Shown one piece after another: positions 20,464 to 28,595 of a stretch of 64,000 bases of DNA (the first letter of the stretch is position 1; the number at the start of each line of letters is the position of its first letter). The notes beneath the pieces were generated by a model, which was given only the letters and a program-made list of their open reading frames with translations, was not told the DNA's origin and did not search any database. The translations under genes were made by a program, and so were the position numbers. Source of the DNA: Lachnospiraceae bacterium (GTDB lineage Bacteria > Bacillota > Clostridia > Lachnospirales > Lachnospiraceae). The stretch covers positions 1 to 64,000 of the forward strand of contig JAQYAY010000023.1 of NCBI GenBank assembly GCA_029338735.1. The letters are read 5' to 3'.

Positions 20464-20494
20464 AATAGAAGTTAAAAGTTATAAGTTATAAGTT

Positions 20495-20522
20495 AAAAGA
20501 CAGGAGAACCGTCCCCCTGTCT
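20495..20522. repeat. short palindromic repeat (copy 1), between fumarase subunit genes
   Basis: A 28-bp unit with the core GACAGGAGAACCGTCCCC followed by CTGTCT. It is identical over its full length to the right arm of the repeat pair at 23813-23888. GACAGG and CCTGTC can form a 6-bp stem. It is preceded by AAGTTA-type motifs (20467-20497). The insertion point splits a two-subunit enzyme operon, which suggests later insertion. Confidence 0.8.
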
Positions 20523-20535
20523 GATAATTAAGATT

Positions 20536-21087
20536 ATGGAAATACATATGGAACTGCCGATTACGGCGGAAAAGGCCAACAGCCTGCATGCCGGGGACTT
20601 CGTATATCTGAGTGGTCAGATGTATGTGGCCAGGGATGCAGCACACAAGCGGCTAATGGAATTAATAGAAAAAAATGAACAGCTCCCGATAGATATAAAG
20701 GACTGCACAATATACTACATGGGGCCATCACCAGCAAGAGAAGGCCGTCCAATCGGATCAGCCGGTCCGACAACAGCGAGCCGTATGGACAAGTACGCAC
20801 CTACTCTTCTTGACCTCGGTGAAAAGGCAATGGTAGGAAAAGGAAAGCGTACGAAGGAAGTCCTTGACGCAGTAGTCAGAAATCATGCAGTCTACTTCGC
20901 AGCAATCGGCGGTGCAGGCGCACTCCTCTCCCAGTGCATCAAAAAATCGGAAATCATAGCCTACGAAGACTTAGGCGCCGAGGCCATCCGCCTCATCACA
21001 GTAGAAGATTTCCCAGTCATCGTCGTAGCCGACGACCACGGCAATAACCTCTATGCCACAGCCCAGCAGGAATACCAGATTTCCTGA
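20536..21087 (+). CDS. fumarate hydratase class I, beta subunit
   Basis: A 183-residue C-terminal (beta) subunit of class I fumarase, the swivelling partner of the iron-sulfur subunit. Visible signatures are SGQMYVARDAAHKRL, YMGPSPAREGRPIGSAGPTTASRMD, GKGKRTKEVLDAV and IGGAGALLSQCIKKSE. Length is that of separate beta subunits. The ATG at 20536 follows a repeat and has no convincing ribosome-binding site; a second ATG lies at 20548. It is in the same orientation as the alpha subunit and probably co-transcribed. Confidence 0.92.
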   Translation: MEIHMELPITAEKANSLHAGDFVYLSGQMYVARDAAHKRLMELIEKNEQLPIDIKDCTIYYMGPSPAREGRPIGSAGPTTASRMDKYAPTLLDLGEKAMVGKGKRTKEVLDAVVRNHAVYFAAIGGAGALLSQCIKKSEIIAYEDLGAEAIRLITVEDFPVIVVADDHGNNLYATAQQEYQIS

Positions 21088-21140
21088 TAATTTTCCTGTA
21101 TACAAAATTACCATTCTGTTGAATGTTTTTCAATGCATAC

Positions 21141-21175
21141 TTGACTTTTTTTCATTATGGGACTATTGTATAGTC
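21141..21175 (+). promoter_or_regulatory. cstA promoter with overlapping inverted repeat
   Basis: TTGACT (21141-21146) and TATTGT (21164-21169) are spaced by 17 bp. The -10 lies inside the perfect inverted repeat GACTAT-TGT-ATAGTC (21161-21175), a possible operator. The cstA start is 29 bp further on. Confidence 0.55.
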
Positions 21176-21203
21176 ATCAAAAAAGAAAAGAGGTTTTTAA
21201 CAA

Positions 21204-22937
21204 ATGAACAGTCTGGTAATCTTACTGATCGCTGCTGTATGTCTGATCGCAGGTTACGTCTTCTATGGCGGATTCCTCGTTAAGACCTGGGGCATCGATC
21301 CTGACAGAAAGACTCCCGCAGTGGAGAAAAACGATGGACAGGACTATGTGCCTACATCGAAGTTCACAGTATTTGCCCACCAGTTCTCATCAATAGCTGG
21401 TGCAGGTCCGGTGCAGGGACCGATTCTGGCATCCATGTTCGGATGGGTACCGGTTCTCCTATGGCTCCTGATCGGAGGCATTTTCTTCGGAGCAGTACAG
21501 GACTTCGGTTCGCTATACACTTCAGTCAAGAACAGCGGTAAGTCAATTACCCTTGTCATTGAAAAATATATCGGCAAGACAGGAAGCAAGGTATTCACAA
21601 TGTTCTGCTGGCTCTTCTGTCTCCTCGTAATTGCAGCATTCACATCGATGTGCTCAAGCACATTTACCCCGGTTATCCCGGATGGAACAACGAAGGCAGC
21701 TGCACAGACAGCACTATATAATGGCGGAACAGCTGGTACTATCTCACTGCTCTTCATAGGTGGTGCAATCGTTCTCGGATTACTTTTCAAGTATACAAAG
21801 CTCAAGAACGAAATAGTCAAGGCAATCATTGCCATCGCAATGGTAATTGCAATGTATGCAATCGGAATGCAGTTCCCAATCTACCTGAGTGCCAGCCAGT
21901 GGAATCTCGTGATCATGGCTTATATCTTCGTAGCAGCACTCCTTCCTATGTGGCTTCTTATGGAGCCTCGTGATTACATGACGACATTCTCAATGCTGTT
22001 CATGATCATCGGAGCATTTGTAGGAATCATCGTAGCACATCCATCAATGAAACTGAATTCATTCAATGGATTTGCAGTAATCAATGCAGCAGGTGCCAAG
22101 CAGTACCTATTCCCGACACTGTTCGTAACAATCGCCTGCGGAGCTATTTCAGGATTCCACAGTCTTGTATCATCAGGTACATCGTCAAAGACGATTCAGA
22201 ATGAGAAAGATATGAAGTTCGTTGGATACGGCGCTATGCTTCTTGAGACTCTTGTAGGTGTCATCTCACTGATCGTTGTAGGTGCAGTTGCCAAGGGTGG
22301 ATATGCTCCAGCTGGACAGACACCATTCGCAATTTTCTCAAGCGGTGTTGCAGGATTCTTCGAGCTCTTCGGAATTCCGAACAGAGTCGCAAATGTCTTC
22401 ATGACAATGTGCGTTTCAGCTCTCGCTCTTACGACACTTGACTCAGTTGCCCGTCTTGGAAAAATGTTCTTCCAGGATTTCTGGCGTACAGAAGCCCCGG
22501 CAGATCAGAAGCCAGCTTATGAGAAGTTCTTTACGAATCCTGTTGTTGCAACAGTCATCACTCTCGTATTTGGATACATTCTCTGCCTCGGCGGATATCA
22601 GAACATCTGGGCTCTCTTCGGATCAGCTAACCAGATGCTCGGTGCAGTAGTACTCCTCGGAATTGCAGTATTCCTCAAGGCTACGAACCGCAAGAACGCA
22701 ATGCTCTTCCCACCAATGTTCGTTATGATCGCAGTTACCTATACAGCAATCATCCAGAACGTGATCGGCAATATCAGAGCATTCGCAGCAGGCACAGGCA
22801 CATTCCTGATCAACGGAATGCAGCTCATTGTAGCAGCTTTCCTGATCATCCTTGGAGCATTCGTCATCGTGATGTGCTTCAAGTCACTGCTTGAGTTCAG
22901 AAGACAGAAGATATCTCAGGCAGCAGCTGCTGAATAA
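21204..22937 (+). CDS. cstA: carbon starvation protein CstA family transporter
   Basis: A 577-residue polytopic membrane protein of the CstA family, which imports pyruvate or peptides in other bacteria. Family signatures include the DYVPTSKFTVFAHQFSSIAGAGPVQGP region, GAVQDFGSLYTSVKNSGKS and FHSLVSSGTSSKTIQNEKD. About 14-16 hydrophobic segments are spread along the sequence. It belongs to the shorter CstA group of Gram-positive bacteria. AGAGG lies 10 nt before the ATG. It has its own promoter and terminator, so it is a single-gene unit. Next to fumarase it fits use of organic acids, but the substrate cannot be read from the sequence. Confidence 0.93.
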   Translation: MNSLVILLIAAVCLIAGYVFYGGFLVKTWGIDPDRKTPAVEKNDGQDYVPTSKFTVFAHQFSSIAGAGPVQGPILASMFGWVPVLLWLLIGGIFFGAVQDFGSLYTSVKNSGKSITLVIEKYIGKTGSKVFTMFCWLFCLLVIAAFTSMCSSTFTPVIPDGTTKAAAQTALYNGGTAGTISLLFIGGAIVLGLLFKYTKLKNEIVKAIIAIAMVIAMYAIGMQFPIYLSASQWNLVIMAYIFVAALLPMWLLMEPRDYMTTFSMLFMIIGAFVGIIVAHPSMKLNSFNGFAVINAAGAKQYLFPTLFVTIACGAISGFHSLVSSGTSSKTIQNEKDMKFVGYGAMLLETLVGVISLIVVGAVAKGGYAPAGQTPFAIFSSGVAGFFELFGIPNRVANVFMTMCVSALALTTLDSVARLGKMFFQDFWRTEAPADQKPAYEKFFTNPVVATVITLVFGYILCLGGYQNIWALFGSANQMLGAVVLLGIAVFLKATNRKNAMLFPPMFVMIAVTYTAIIQNVIGNIRAFAAGTGTFLINGMQLIVAAFLIILGAFVIVMCFKSLLEFRRQKISQAAAAE

Positions 22938-22972
22938 TTTTTATAGGAAAAAGAAAAAGGAAAAAGATAAGG

Positions 22973-23004
22973 ATCGTCCCGGATTTAATCCGGGGCGATT
23001 TTTT
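22973..23004 (+). terminator. terminator of cstA
   Basis: ATCGTCCCGGAT and ATCCGGGGCGAT form a 12-bp stem with one G-U pair and a 3-nt loop, followed by six T residues. It lies 36 bp after the cstA stop codon. Confidence 0.92.
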
Positions 23005-23005
23005 A

Positions 23006-23034
23006 ATGACAAATAATAATTAATCTGTTAGAAT
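23006..23034 (+). promoter_or_regulatory. putative promoter of the DUF975 gene
   Basis: ATGACA (23006-23011) and TAGAAT (23029-23034) are 17 bp apart, each one mismatch from consensus. The start codon is 50 bp downstream. Confidence 0.5.
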
Positions 23035-23084
23035 GGACTCAGACAGAAACAATTTATCTCTAAATGAGAGGAAGGACAAAGACT

Positions 23085-23801
23085 ATGGATAATAGTGGAA
23101 ACAATGGATGGGACAACAATCAGTGGAACGATCAGAATCAGTGGGATAATGGTTATCAGCAGGGGCCACAGCCAGTGCAGAGACAGCCGGTATTCTACAA
23201 TGGGATACTGAACAGACCTCTTCTCAAGCAGGAATCAAAAGAAATATTCAGGGCTAATTATGGGAATTCGCTTGCGGCTACAATACTTCCATCGATTATA
23301 GCAGGAGGAATCAGCATGATTCCCATTGTCGGTGGATTTATATCATGGTTCTTTTCTCCAATTCTTTTTGTCGGCGGATATTTCCTGATTCTCGAGCTCG
23401 TAAGAGGCTATCAGCAGGCCAGGGCAGGCGATATATTCAATGTTTTTGATGACTTTGGAAATGTATTCGGTGCGATGTTCATGACGAATCTGTTTATAGG
23501 ACTCTGGTCACTTCTTCTTGTAATACCGGGGATTTACAAGGCGTTCAGCTGGGCAATGGTCCAGTATATCCTTGCAGACAATCCGAAGATGTCAGGAACA
23601 GAGGCCAGAGCGCTTTCTGAGCAGATGATGGACGGCCATAAGATGGAGTATTTTGTACTGCTTCTGTCATTTCTTGGATGGGAGCTTCTCGGAGCCTGCA
23701 CTTTTGGAATTCTTGATCTGTTCTATGTGAATCCATGGCTCGGAGTGACAATCGGAGACTATTACGACAACCTCAGGATGCTCTACGAGGCCAGACAGTA
23801 A
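23085..23801 (+). CDS. DUF975 family membrane protein
   Basis: A 238-residue membrane protein. After an Asn/Gln/Gly/Trp-rich cytoplasmic head (residues 1-35, low complexity) it has four to five hydrophobic segments. The DUF975 signatures are present: PGIYKAFSWAMVQYILADNP, LSEQMMDGHKMEYFVLLLSFLGWELLG and GILDLFYVNPWLGVTIGDYY. The function of the family is unknown. The ATG at 23085 is chosen because GGAAGG lies 9 nt before it; an upstream ATG at 23064 has none. It stands alone and is followed by a palindromic repeat pair that may serve as terminator. Confidence 0.88.
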   Translation: MDNSGNNGWDNNQWNDQNQWDNGYQQGPQPVQRQPVFYNGILNRPLLKQESKEIFRANYGNSLAATILPSIIAGGISMIPIVGGFISWFFSPILFVGGYFLILELVRGYQQARAGDIFNVFDDFGNVFGAMFMTNLFIGLWSLLLVIPGIYKAFSWAMVQYILADNPKMSGTEARALSEQMMDGHKMEYFVLLLSFLGWELLGACTFGILDLFYVNPWLGVTIGDYYDNLRMLYEARQ

Positions 23802-23812
23802 CAGACAAGGGC

Positions 23813-23888
23813 AGACAAGGGGACGGTTCTCCTGTCTTTTTAGATAAATTTATTTAATTAAAAAGACAGGAGAACCGTCCCCCTGTCT
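23813..23888. repeat. inverted pair of short palindromic repeats (copies 2 and 3)
   Basis: Two 29-bp arms, 23813-23841 and 23860-23888, are reverse complements with one mismatch and an 18-bp AT-rich spacer. Each arm carries the GACAGGAGAACCGTCCCC core and ends in a T-run, so the pair can terminate transcription in both directions. The right arm is identical to the copy at 20495. This arrangement resembles REP-type elements mobilised by RAYT transposases, although no transposase gene is in the window. Confidence 0.85.
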
Positions 23889-23899
23889 TTTTTCATTAA

Positions 23900-23929
23900 A
23901 AAGAACCCAGGTAACTACCTGAGTTCTTT
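23900..23929 (-). terminator. terminator of the tRNA-Ser/tRNA-Cys operon
   Basis: AAAGAACCCAGGTA and TACCTGAGTTCTTT form a 14-bp stem with one mismatch. On the minus strand the stem is followed by a T-rich run. It lies 8 bp beyond the 3' end of tRNA-Cys. Confidence 0.85.
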
Positions 23930-23936
23930 AAAAGAG

Positions 23937-24007
23937 AGGCGCCACTCGGATTTGAACCGGGGATAGAGGTGTTGCAGACCTTTGCCTTACCACTTGGCTA
24001 TGGCGCC
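23937..24007 (-). tRNA. tRNA-Cys (anticodon GCA)
   Basis: A 71-nt cloverleaf on the minus strand. The acceptor GGCGCCA pairs with TGGCGCC, the anticodon loop CTGCAAC contains GCA, and the T-arm is present. The discriminator is U, the cysteine identity base. CCA is not encoded. The first pair of the anticodon stem appears as an A-C mismatch (AAGGT/ACCTC), which is slightly unusual. Confidence 0.93.
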
Positions 24008-24043
24008 ATATGAGGAACCGCACGAATGAGGTTCCATAAAAAG

Positions 24044-24131
24044 CGGAGAAGGAGGGATTTGAACCCTCGCGCCGGTTTCCCGACCTATACCCTTAGCAGG
24101 GGCACCTCTTCGGCCTCTTGAGTACTTCTCC
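24044..24131 (-). tRNA. tRNA-Ser (anticodon GCT)
   Basis: An 88-nt class II tRNA on the minus strand with a long variable arm (GGTCGGGAAACCGGC). The acceptor GGAGAAG pairs with CTTCTCC, and the anticodon loop CTGCTAA carries GCT, which reads AGC and AGU. The discriminator is G and CCA is not encoded. It is transcribed before tRNA-Cys, 36 bp away, from the promoter at 24202-24230. Confidence 0.95.
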
Positions 24132-24201
24132 AAAAAGCATTTCTCTGAAATGCCCTATACCAAGGCACATATAAGACTCTCCGTACTCAACGTGCTTTTC
24201 T

Positions 24202-24230
24202 ATTTTACTAAATTTATATATATTTGTCAA
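24202..24230 (-). promoter_or_regulatory. promoter of the tRNA-Ser/tRNA-Cys operon
   Basis: On the minus strand TTGACA (24225-24230) and TAAAAT (24202-24207) are separated by 17 nt, a near-consensus promoter. It lies 70 bp before tRNA-Ser and diverges from the trp promoter. Confidence 0.85.
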
Positions 24231-24278
24231 TGCTTTTTTGAAAAGCACGTAAAACAGGAATATGTGAAAATTTTTCAC

Positions 24279-24307
24279 TTGAAAAATCATTTCATGCGTA
24301 GTATTAT
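24279..24307 (+). promoter_or_regulatory. promoter of the trp operon
   Basis: TTGAAA (24279-24284) and TATTAT (24302-24307) are 17 bp apart. The perfect palindrome GTGAAAA-T-TTTTCAC (24264-24278) abuts the -35 and may be a further regulator site. The start of transcription falls at about 24314, directly before the T-box leader. Confidence 0.75.
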
Positions 24308-24313
24308 TTAGAT

Positions 24314-24609
24314 CAATTAAACAAGAACAAACCGATGAAGCGGAGATCAAAGTAATTGAGCGCGCACAGAGAGTCCCGGATGATGAGAGCGGGATCGTAG
24401 GCAGATTGCCAAATGGACCGCTGAGGGCATAGTCAAAGGATTCGATCTGAGTACTCTATGACGTGAGGCATACGTTAGTTGTCGGAGGTATGTTGGTACT
24501 TCGCTAAGTGTGTGGGCTTCCACGAATCAGGATGGCACCGCGGGACTATAGATTATTATAGGGCTCGTTCCTGAAGACATTCAGTGTAATGTTTTCAGGA
24601 ACGGGTCCT
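24314..24609 (+). promoter_or_regulatory. tryptophan T-box riboswitch leader of trpE
   Basis: A T-box leader of about 295 nt. Stem I contains AGAGAGTCCCGG and a candidate specifier codon TGG at 24414-24416 followed by a purine, which would match tRNA-Trp. The T-box core AGGATGGCACCGCGG (24529-24543) is the antiterminator bulge that pairs with the uncharged tRNA 3' end. The competing terminator is a 16-bp stem at 24566-24603 with one G-U pair followed by a T-rich stretch. Low charged tRNA-Trp would therefore switch on the trp operon. Confidence 0.93.
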
Positions 24610-24639
24610 TTCTTTTTCCTGAAGACAGAAAGGAGTAAG

Positions 24640-26118
24640 ATGAAGCCGGAATTATCAAGGGTAAAAGAAATCGCCATTGACAGCGGATTCAGACGTGTCC
24701 CAGTGTATGAAGAACTGTATCTGGATATGCTGACACCGATCATGGCAATGAAGAAGCTGAGAGCATACAGCAATCACGTATATCTCCTCGAGAGCGCGAG
24801 CCAGGACAAGACCTGGGGCAGATATTCATTCCTTGGTTACAAGCCATCAATGGAGATCACCTGTCAGAAGGGGCATCTCAGGGAAAAGATGATCCATGAC
24901 GATGGTACTGAGGAAGTCATTGAAAAAGAAGTGACTCATCCGGGCGATGAACTGAGAAAGATCATTCAGGAATACAAGAGCGCTGTCATCAAGGAGCTGC
25001 CGTATTTTACAGGCGGGCTGGTCGGATATTTTTCCTATGACTATATAAGGTACGCAGAGCCGAAGCTTACGTTAAGCGATGATGGCGATTTCAAGGACAT
25101 GGATCTGATGCTTTTCAACGATGTGATAGCGTTCGACTATTACAGGCAGAAGATCTTCCTGATAAGCGGAGTTGATACATCTGATCCGGATGCCTCATAT
25201 GAGAGAGCACAGAAGAGACTCAATGAGATAAAAAATATCCTGACCGGAGATGAGTCATACGATTTCAAGCCGATAGAGCTCGAGTCTGAAATCAAGCCGC
25301 TTTTCAGTAAAGAAGAATATGCAGGCATGGTCAATAAAGCAAAACATTATATCCATGAAGGTGATATATTCCAGGTAGTGCTTTCGGATCCGCTGCAGGC
25401 AAAAGCAAAGGGAGACCTGTTTGACACATATCGTGTTTTACGCACGTCAAACCCGAGTCCGTATATGTTTTATTTCTCGAGCGATGATATCGAGATGACA
25501 GGCGCTTCTCCGGAGACACTTGCAAGACTTCAGGACGGTGTTGTATCAAGCTTCCCGCTTGCAGGCACAAGGCCAAGAGGCAGAAATGATGAGGAAGATC
25601 AGAAGCTGATTGACGATCTTCTTTCCGATGAAAAGGAACTGTCAGAGCACAATATGCTCGTGGATCTCGGCAGAAATGATGTCGGTAAGATCAGCAGGCT
25701 CGGAACCGTGAAGGTCACTGATTACCTGACAGTGCAGAAGTATTCACAGGTTATGCACATCGGTTCCACAGTAGTTGGTGAGATAAGGAATGATAAGGAT
25801 GCGATAGATGCAGTAGATGCGATCCTTCCTGCAGGAACTCTTTCCGGAGCACCGAAGTTCAGGGCATGTCAGATTATAGAAGAGCTTGAGCACAACCAGA
25901 GAGGCATCTATGGTGGAGCAATCGGATACATAGATTTCAGTGGAAACCTGGATGTCTGCATAGCAATAAGGCTTGCATACAAGAAAAAGGGTGAGCTCAC
26001 GATCCGTTCAGGAGCAGGAATCGTGGCAGATTCGGTTCCTGAAAAAGAATTCCAGGAATGCCAGAACAAGGCAAAGGCCGTGGTACTGGCAGTTCAGAAA
26101 GCAGAAGGAGGTTTATAA
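24640..26118 (+). CDS. trpE: anthranilate synthase component I
   Basis: A 492-residue TrpE, which makes anthranilate from chorismate with ammonia supplied by TrpG. The catalytic chorismate-binding domain includes GDIFQVVLSDPLQ, NPSPYMFYF, ASPETLARL, PLAGTRPRG, the LVDLGRNDVGKI segment and PAGTLSGAPK, all intact. The N-terminal inhibitory-site element LLESASQDKTWGRYSFLG (containing the LLES motif) suggests feedback inhibition by tryptophan. The ATG at 24640 has AAAGGAG directly upstream; the frame continues upstream into the terminator hairpin but that is leader RNA. It is the first gene of trpEGDCFBA. Confidence 0.97.
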   Translation: MKPELSRVKEIAIDSGFRRVPVYEELYLDMLTPIMAMKKLRAYSNHVYLLESASQDKTWGRYSFLGYKPSMEITCQKGHLREKMIHDDGTEEVIEKEVTHPGDELRKIIQEYKSAVIKELPYFTGGLVGYFSYDYIRYAEPKLTLSDDGDFKDMDLMLFNDVIAFDYYRQKIFLISGVDTSDPDASYERAQKRLNEIKNILTGDESYDFKPIELESEIKPLFSKEEYAGMVNKAKHYIHEGDIFQVVLSDPLQAKAKGDLFDTYRVLRTSNPSPYMFYFSSDDIEMTGASPETLARLQDGVVSSFPLAGTRPRGRNDEEDQKLIDDLLSDEKELSEHNMLVDLGRNDVGKISRLGTVKVTDYLTVQKYSQVMHIGSTVVGEIRNDKDAIDAVDAILPAGTLSGAPKFRACQIIEELEHNQRGIYGGAIGYIDFSGNLDVCIAIRLAYKKKGELTIRSGAGIVADSVPEKEFQECQNKAKAVVLAVQKAEGGL

Positions 26119-26691
26119 ATGGTACTTCTTGTTGATAACTACGACAGTTTCACCTACAACCTCTATCATCTGGCCGGTTCGGTGAATCCGGACATTCAGG
26201 TGATACGAAACGATGATATGACTGTGGAAGAAGTGGAAAAGCTTAATCCAGATTACCTGCTTCTGTCACCTGGACCTAAGAGACCTGAAGACGCTGGAAT
26301 CTGTATTGATCTGATAAAGGACTTCGCTGGGAAAATTCCTATAATGGGTGTTTGTCTCGGGCATCAGGCAATTGTAGAGGCTTTTGGTGGAAAAATAACC
26401 TATGCCAGGGAACTCATGCATGGCAAGAAAAAGCCTATTAAGCGAGTCGGCGCGAGCACACTGCTGAACGGACTTCCGGAGGTTTTTGAAGCAGCCAGAT
26501 ATCATTCACTGGAAGCAGATAAAGATTGGCTTCCAGATTGCCTTAAGATAACGGCAGTTTCAGATGATGAGCGTGAAGAGATAATGGCAGTTGAGCATAA
26601 AGAGTACCCGATATTCGGGGTACAGTTCCATCCGGAATCGGTAATGACGGATGTAGGACGAGAGATAATGGAGAATTTTTTTAAAGTGTAA
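26119..26691 (+). CDS. trpG: anthranilate synthase component II (glutamine amidotransferase)
   Basis: A 190-residue class I glutamine amidotransferase that feeds ammonia to TrpE. The nucleophile Cys79 is in MGVCLGHQAI, and the His-Glu pair is in FGVQFHPESVMT. LVDNYDSFTYNLYHL at the N-terminus and SPGPKRPEDAG are family signatures. Its ATG immediately follows the trpE stop, so the subunits are probably coupled. It is a separate subunit, not fused to TrpD. Use as the pabA-type subunit for folate synthesis is possible in principle. Confidence 0.96.
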   Translation: MVLLVDNYDSFTYNLYHLAGSVNPDIQVIRNDDMTVEEVEKLNPDYLLLSPGPKRPEDAGICIDLIKDFAGKIPIMGVCLGHQAIVEAFGGKITYARELMHGKKKPIKRVGASTLLNGLPEVFEAARYHSLEADKDWLPDCLKITAVSDDEREEIMAVEHKEYPIFGVQFHPESVMTDVGREIMENFFKV

Positions 26692-26750
26692 GTTCAGAGT
26701 TGGAAGTTATGACTAATAACTTAGAACCGGGAACTAAGAACTCAGGCAAG
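26692..26750. repeat. degenerate AAGTT-type imperfect palindrome between trpG and trpD
   Basis: The 69-bp gap holds AGTTCAGAGTTGGAAGTTAT and, inverted, ATAACTTAGAACCGGGAACT followed by AAGAACT, around a short GACTA centre. It is the same style of sequence as at 16668-16760 and before the repeat at 20495. The right end leads into the AGGAGG ribosome-binding site of trpD. Confidence 0.45.
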
Positions 26751-26760
26751 GAGGCAGAAC

Positions 26761-27771
26761 ATGATTGCAGAAGCTATCAGGAAAGTAGTAAAGAAGCAGG
26801 ATCTGACCTATGATGAGGCCAGACAGGTAATGGACGAGATCATGAGCGGAAATGCCAGCCAGGTGCAGGAGGCCGCCTATCTCACCGCAATGTCGATGAA
26901 GGGTGAGACAATTGACGAGATCACGGCATCGGCTGAAGGAATGAGGGCAGCAGGCATGAAGCTCCTGAATGATATGGATGTGCTTGAGATTGTAGGAACA
27001 GGTGGAGATGGTTCAAATTCATTTAATATTTCTACCACAGCCTCTATCATCATCGCAGCAGCAGGCATTCCTGTAGCAAAACATGGTAACAGGGCTGCTT
27101 CATCGAAGTCAGGTGCAGCCGACTGTCTCGAGGCTCTTGGAGTAAAGATCGATATCGACCCGGCAAGAAACCTTGAAATCCTGAAGAAGATCAATATCTG
27201 TTTTCTTTTCGCTCAGAAATATCATTCAGCAATGAGATTCGTAGGACCAGTAAGGAAAGAGCTTGGGATCCGTACAATCTTCAATATCCTTGGGCCTCTT
27301 ACCTCTCCGGCCGGAGCAGCATACGAGGTAATGGGAGTCTATGAAGAGTCCCTTGTAGAGCCACTTGCAAGGGTTCTTGAGAATCTCGGTGTAAAGCGTG
27401 GAATGGTTGTCTACGGACTCGACAGTCTCGATGAGATCTCTATGAGCTCACCAACAGCAATCTGCGAGATCAATGGCGACAGGAAGGGCGTATACCAGAT
27501 CAGGCCTGAAGACTTCGGATACAAGACCTGCGACAAGTCAGAGCTTCGCGGCGGAACTCCACAGGAGAATGCCAAGATCACAAGAGATATCCTCGAAGGA
27601 AAAGACAAAGGACCAAAGCGCCAGGCTGTCTGCCTCAACGCCGGAGCTGCAATCTACATCGCAGGCAAGGCAAAGGATATGAACGAAGGCGTGAAGATGG
27701 CAGAAGAGCTCATCGACAAGGCACCGGCAGCAGAGAAGCTGCAGCAGTTTATTGAGGAAACGAATAAGTAA
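26761..27771 (+). CDS. trpD: anthranilate phosphoribosyltransferase
   Basis: A 336-residue TrpD, which joins anthranilate to PRPP. The diphosphate-binding [14 protein letters not shown] (about residues 79-92) and [21 protein letters not shown] (about 106-126) motifs are complete, as is [12 protein letters not shown] strong AAGGAGG site lies before the ATG. It is separate from TrpG, unlike the fused enterobacterial protein. Confidence 0.97.
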   Translation: MIAEAIRKVVKKQDLTYDEARQVMDEIMSGNASQVQEAAYLTAMSMKGETIDEITASAEGMRAAGMKLLNDMDVLEIVGTGGDGSNSFNISTTASIIIAAAGIPVAKHGNRAASSKSGAADCLEALGVKIDIDPARNLEILKKINICFLFAQKYHSAMRFVGPVRKELGIRTIFNILGPLTSPAGAAYEVMGVYEESLVEPLARVLENLGVKRGMVVYGLDSLDEISMSSPTAICEINGDRKGVYQIRPEDFGYKTCDKSELRGGTPQENAKITRDILEGKDKGPKRQAVCLNAGAAIYIAGKAKDMNEGVKMAEELIDKAPAAEKLQQFIEETNK

Positions 27772-27779
27772 TAACAACC

Positions 27780-28562
27780 ATGAATATATTAGATGAAATA
27801 GCAGCAAAGACCAGAGAAAGAATAGCCGGACAGAAGAAAAAGATTTCCCCCAGGCAGATGCATGAAATGGCTGATAAGGCTGCATCAGAAGGAACAGTTC
27901 CCTCTTTCCTTGAGGCACTGAAGAAGCCGGGCATATCATTTATCTGTGAGGTAAAAAAGGCGTCTCCATCAAAGGGTCTGATCGCTCCTGATTTTCCATA
28001 CCTTAAGATAGCGAAGGAATATGAGGATGCCGGTGCTTCGGCCATCTCCTGTCTCACCGAGCCTCACTGGTTTCTGGGCAGTGATGAATATCTGAAGGAA
28101 ATTACGGCAGCAGTCAGTATTCCTGTTCTGCGAAAGGATTTTACCATAGACGAATATATGGTGGATCAGGCCAGGGTCTTCGGTGCATCGGCGGTGCTTC
28201 TGATCTGTGCGATCCTCACACCGGATGAGATCAGGAAGTACAAGGCACGTGCAGAAGAACTGGGGATGAATGCACTGGTTGAAGCACATAATGCAGAAGA
28301 AATCCGTACAGCAATCGACTGCGGGGCAAAAATCATCGGAGTCAATAACCGCAATCTGAAGGACTTCACAGTCGATACAGATAATACTAAGAGGCTCATC
28401 GACCTGATTCCAGATGACACAGTATTTGTCTCAGAAAGCGGGATAAAGACTTCAGAAGATGTGCAGAAGCTGCGTGAAATGGGCGCAGATGCAGTGCTGA
28501 TAGGCGAGACACTGATGAGAGCTTGCGATAAGAAAGCCAGGCTGAAGGAGTTGGCGAGTTAA
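27780..28562 (+). CDS. trpC: indole-3-glycerol phosphate synthase
   Basis: A 260-residue TrpC, the TIM-barrel enzyme that closes the indole ring. Catalytic and phosphate-binding segments are visible: ICEVKKASPSKGLI, ISCLTEPHWFLGSDEYL, PVLRKDFTIDEYMVDQA, ALVEAHNAEE, GVNNRNLKDF, VSESGIKTSEDV and ADAVLIGETLM. It is not fused to TrpF. It begins 8 bp after trpD without an obvious ribosome-binding site, so coupling is likely. Confidence 0.97.
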   Translation: MNILDEIAAKTRERIAGQKKKISPRQMHEMADKAASEGTVPSFLEALKKPGISFICEVKKASPSKGLIAPDFPYLKIAKEYEDAGASAISCLTEPHWFLGSDEYLKEITAAVSIPVLRKDFTIDEYMVDQARVFGASAVLLICAILTPDEIRKYKARAEELGMNALVEAHNAEEIRTAIDCGAKIIGVNNRNLKDFTVDTDNTKRLIDLIPDDTVFVSESGIKTSEDVQKLREMGADAVLIGETLMRACDKKARLKELAS

Positions 28563-28595
28563 ACGTTCGAACTTACAACTGAATAGGAGAGACAA

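Noticed and set aside
20495..23888. The three palindromic repeat copies as a CRISPR array or an insertion sequence
   Set aside because: Copies are far apart, have no regular spacers, and no cas or transposase genes are present; the intervening DNA holds ordinary fumarase, cstA and DUF975 genes.
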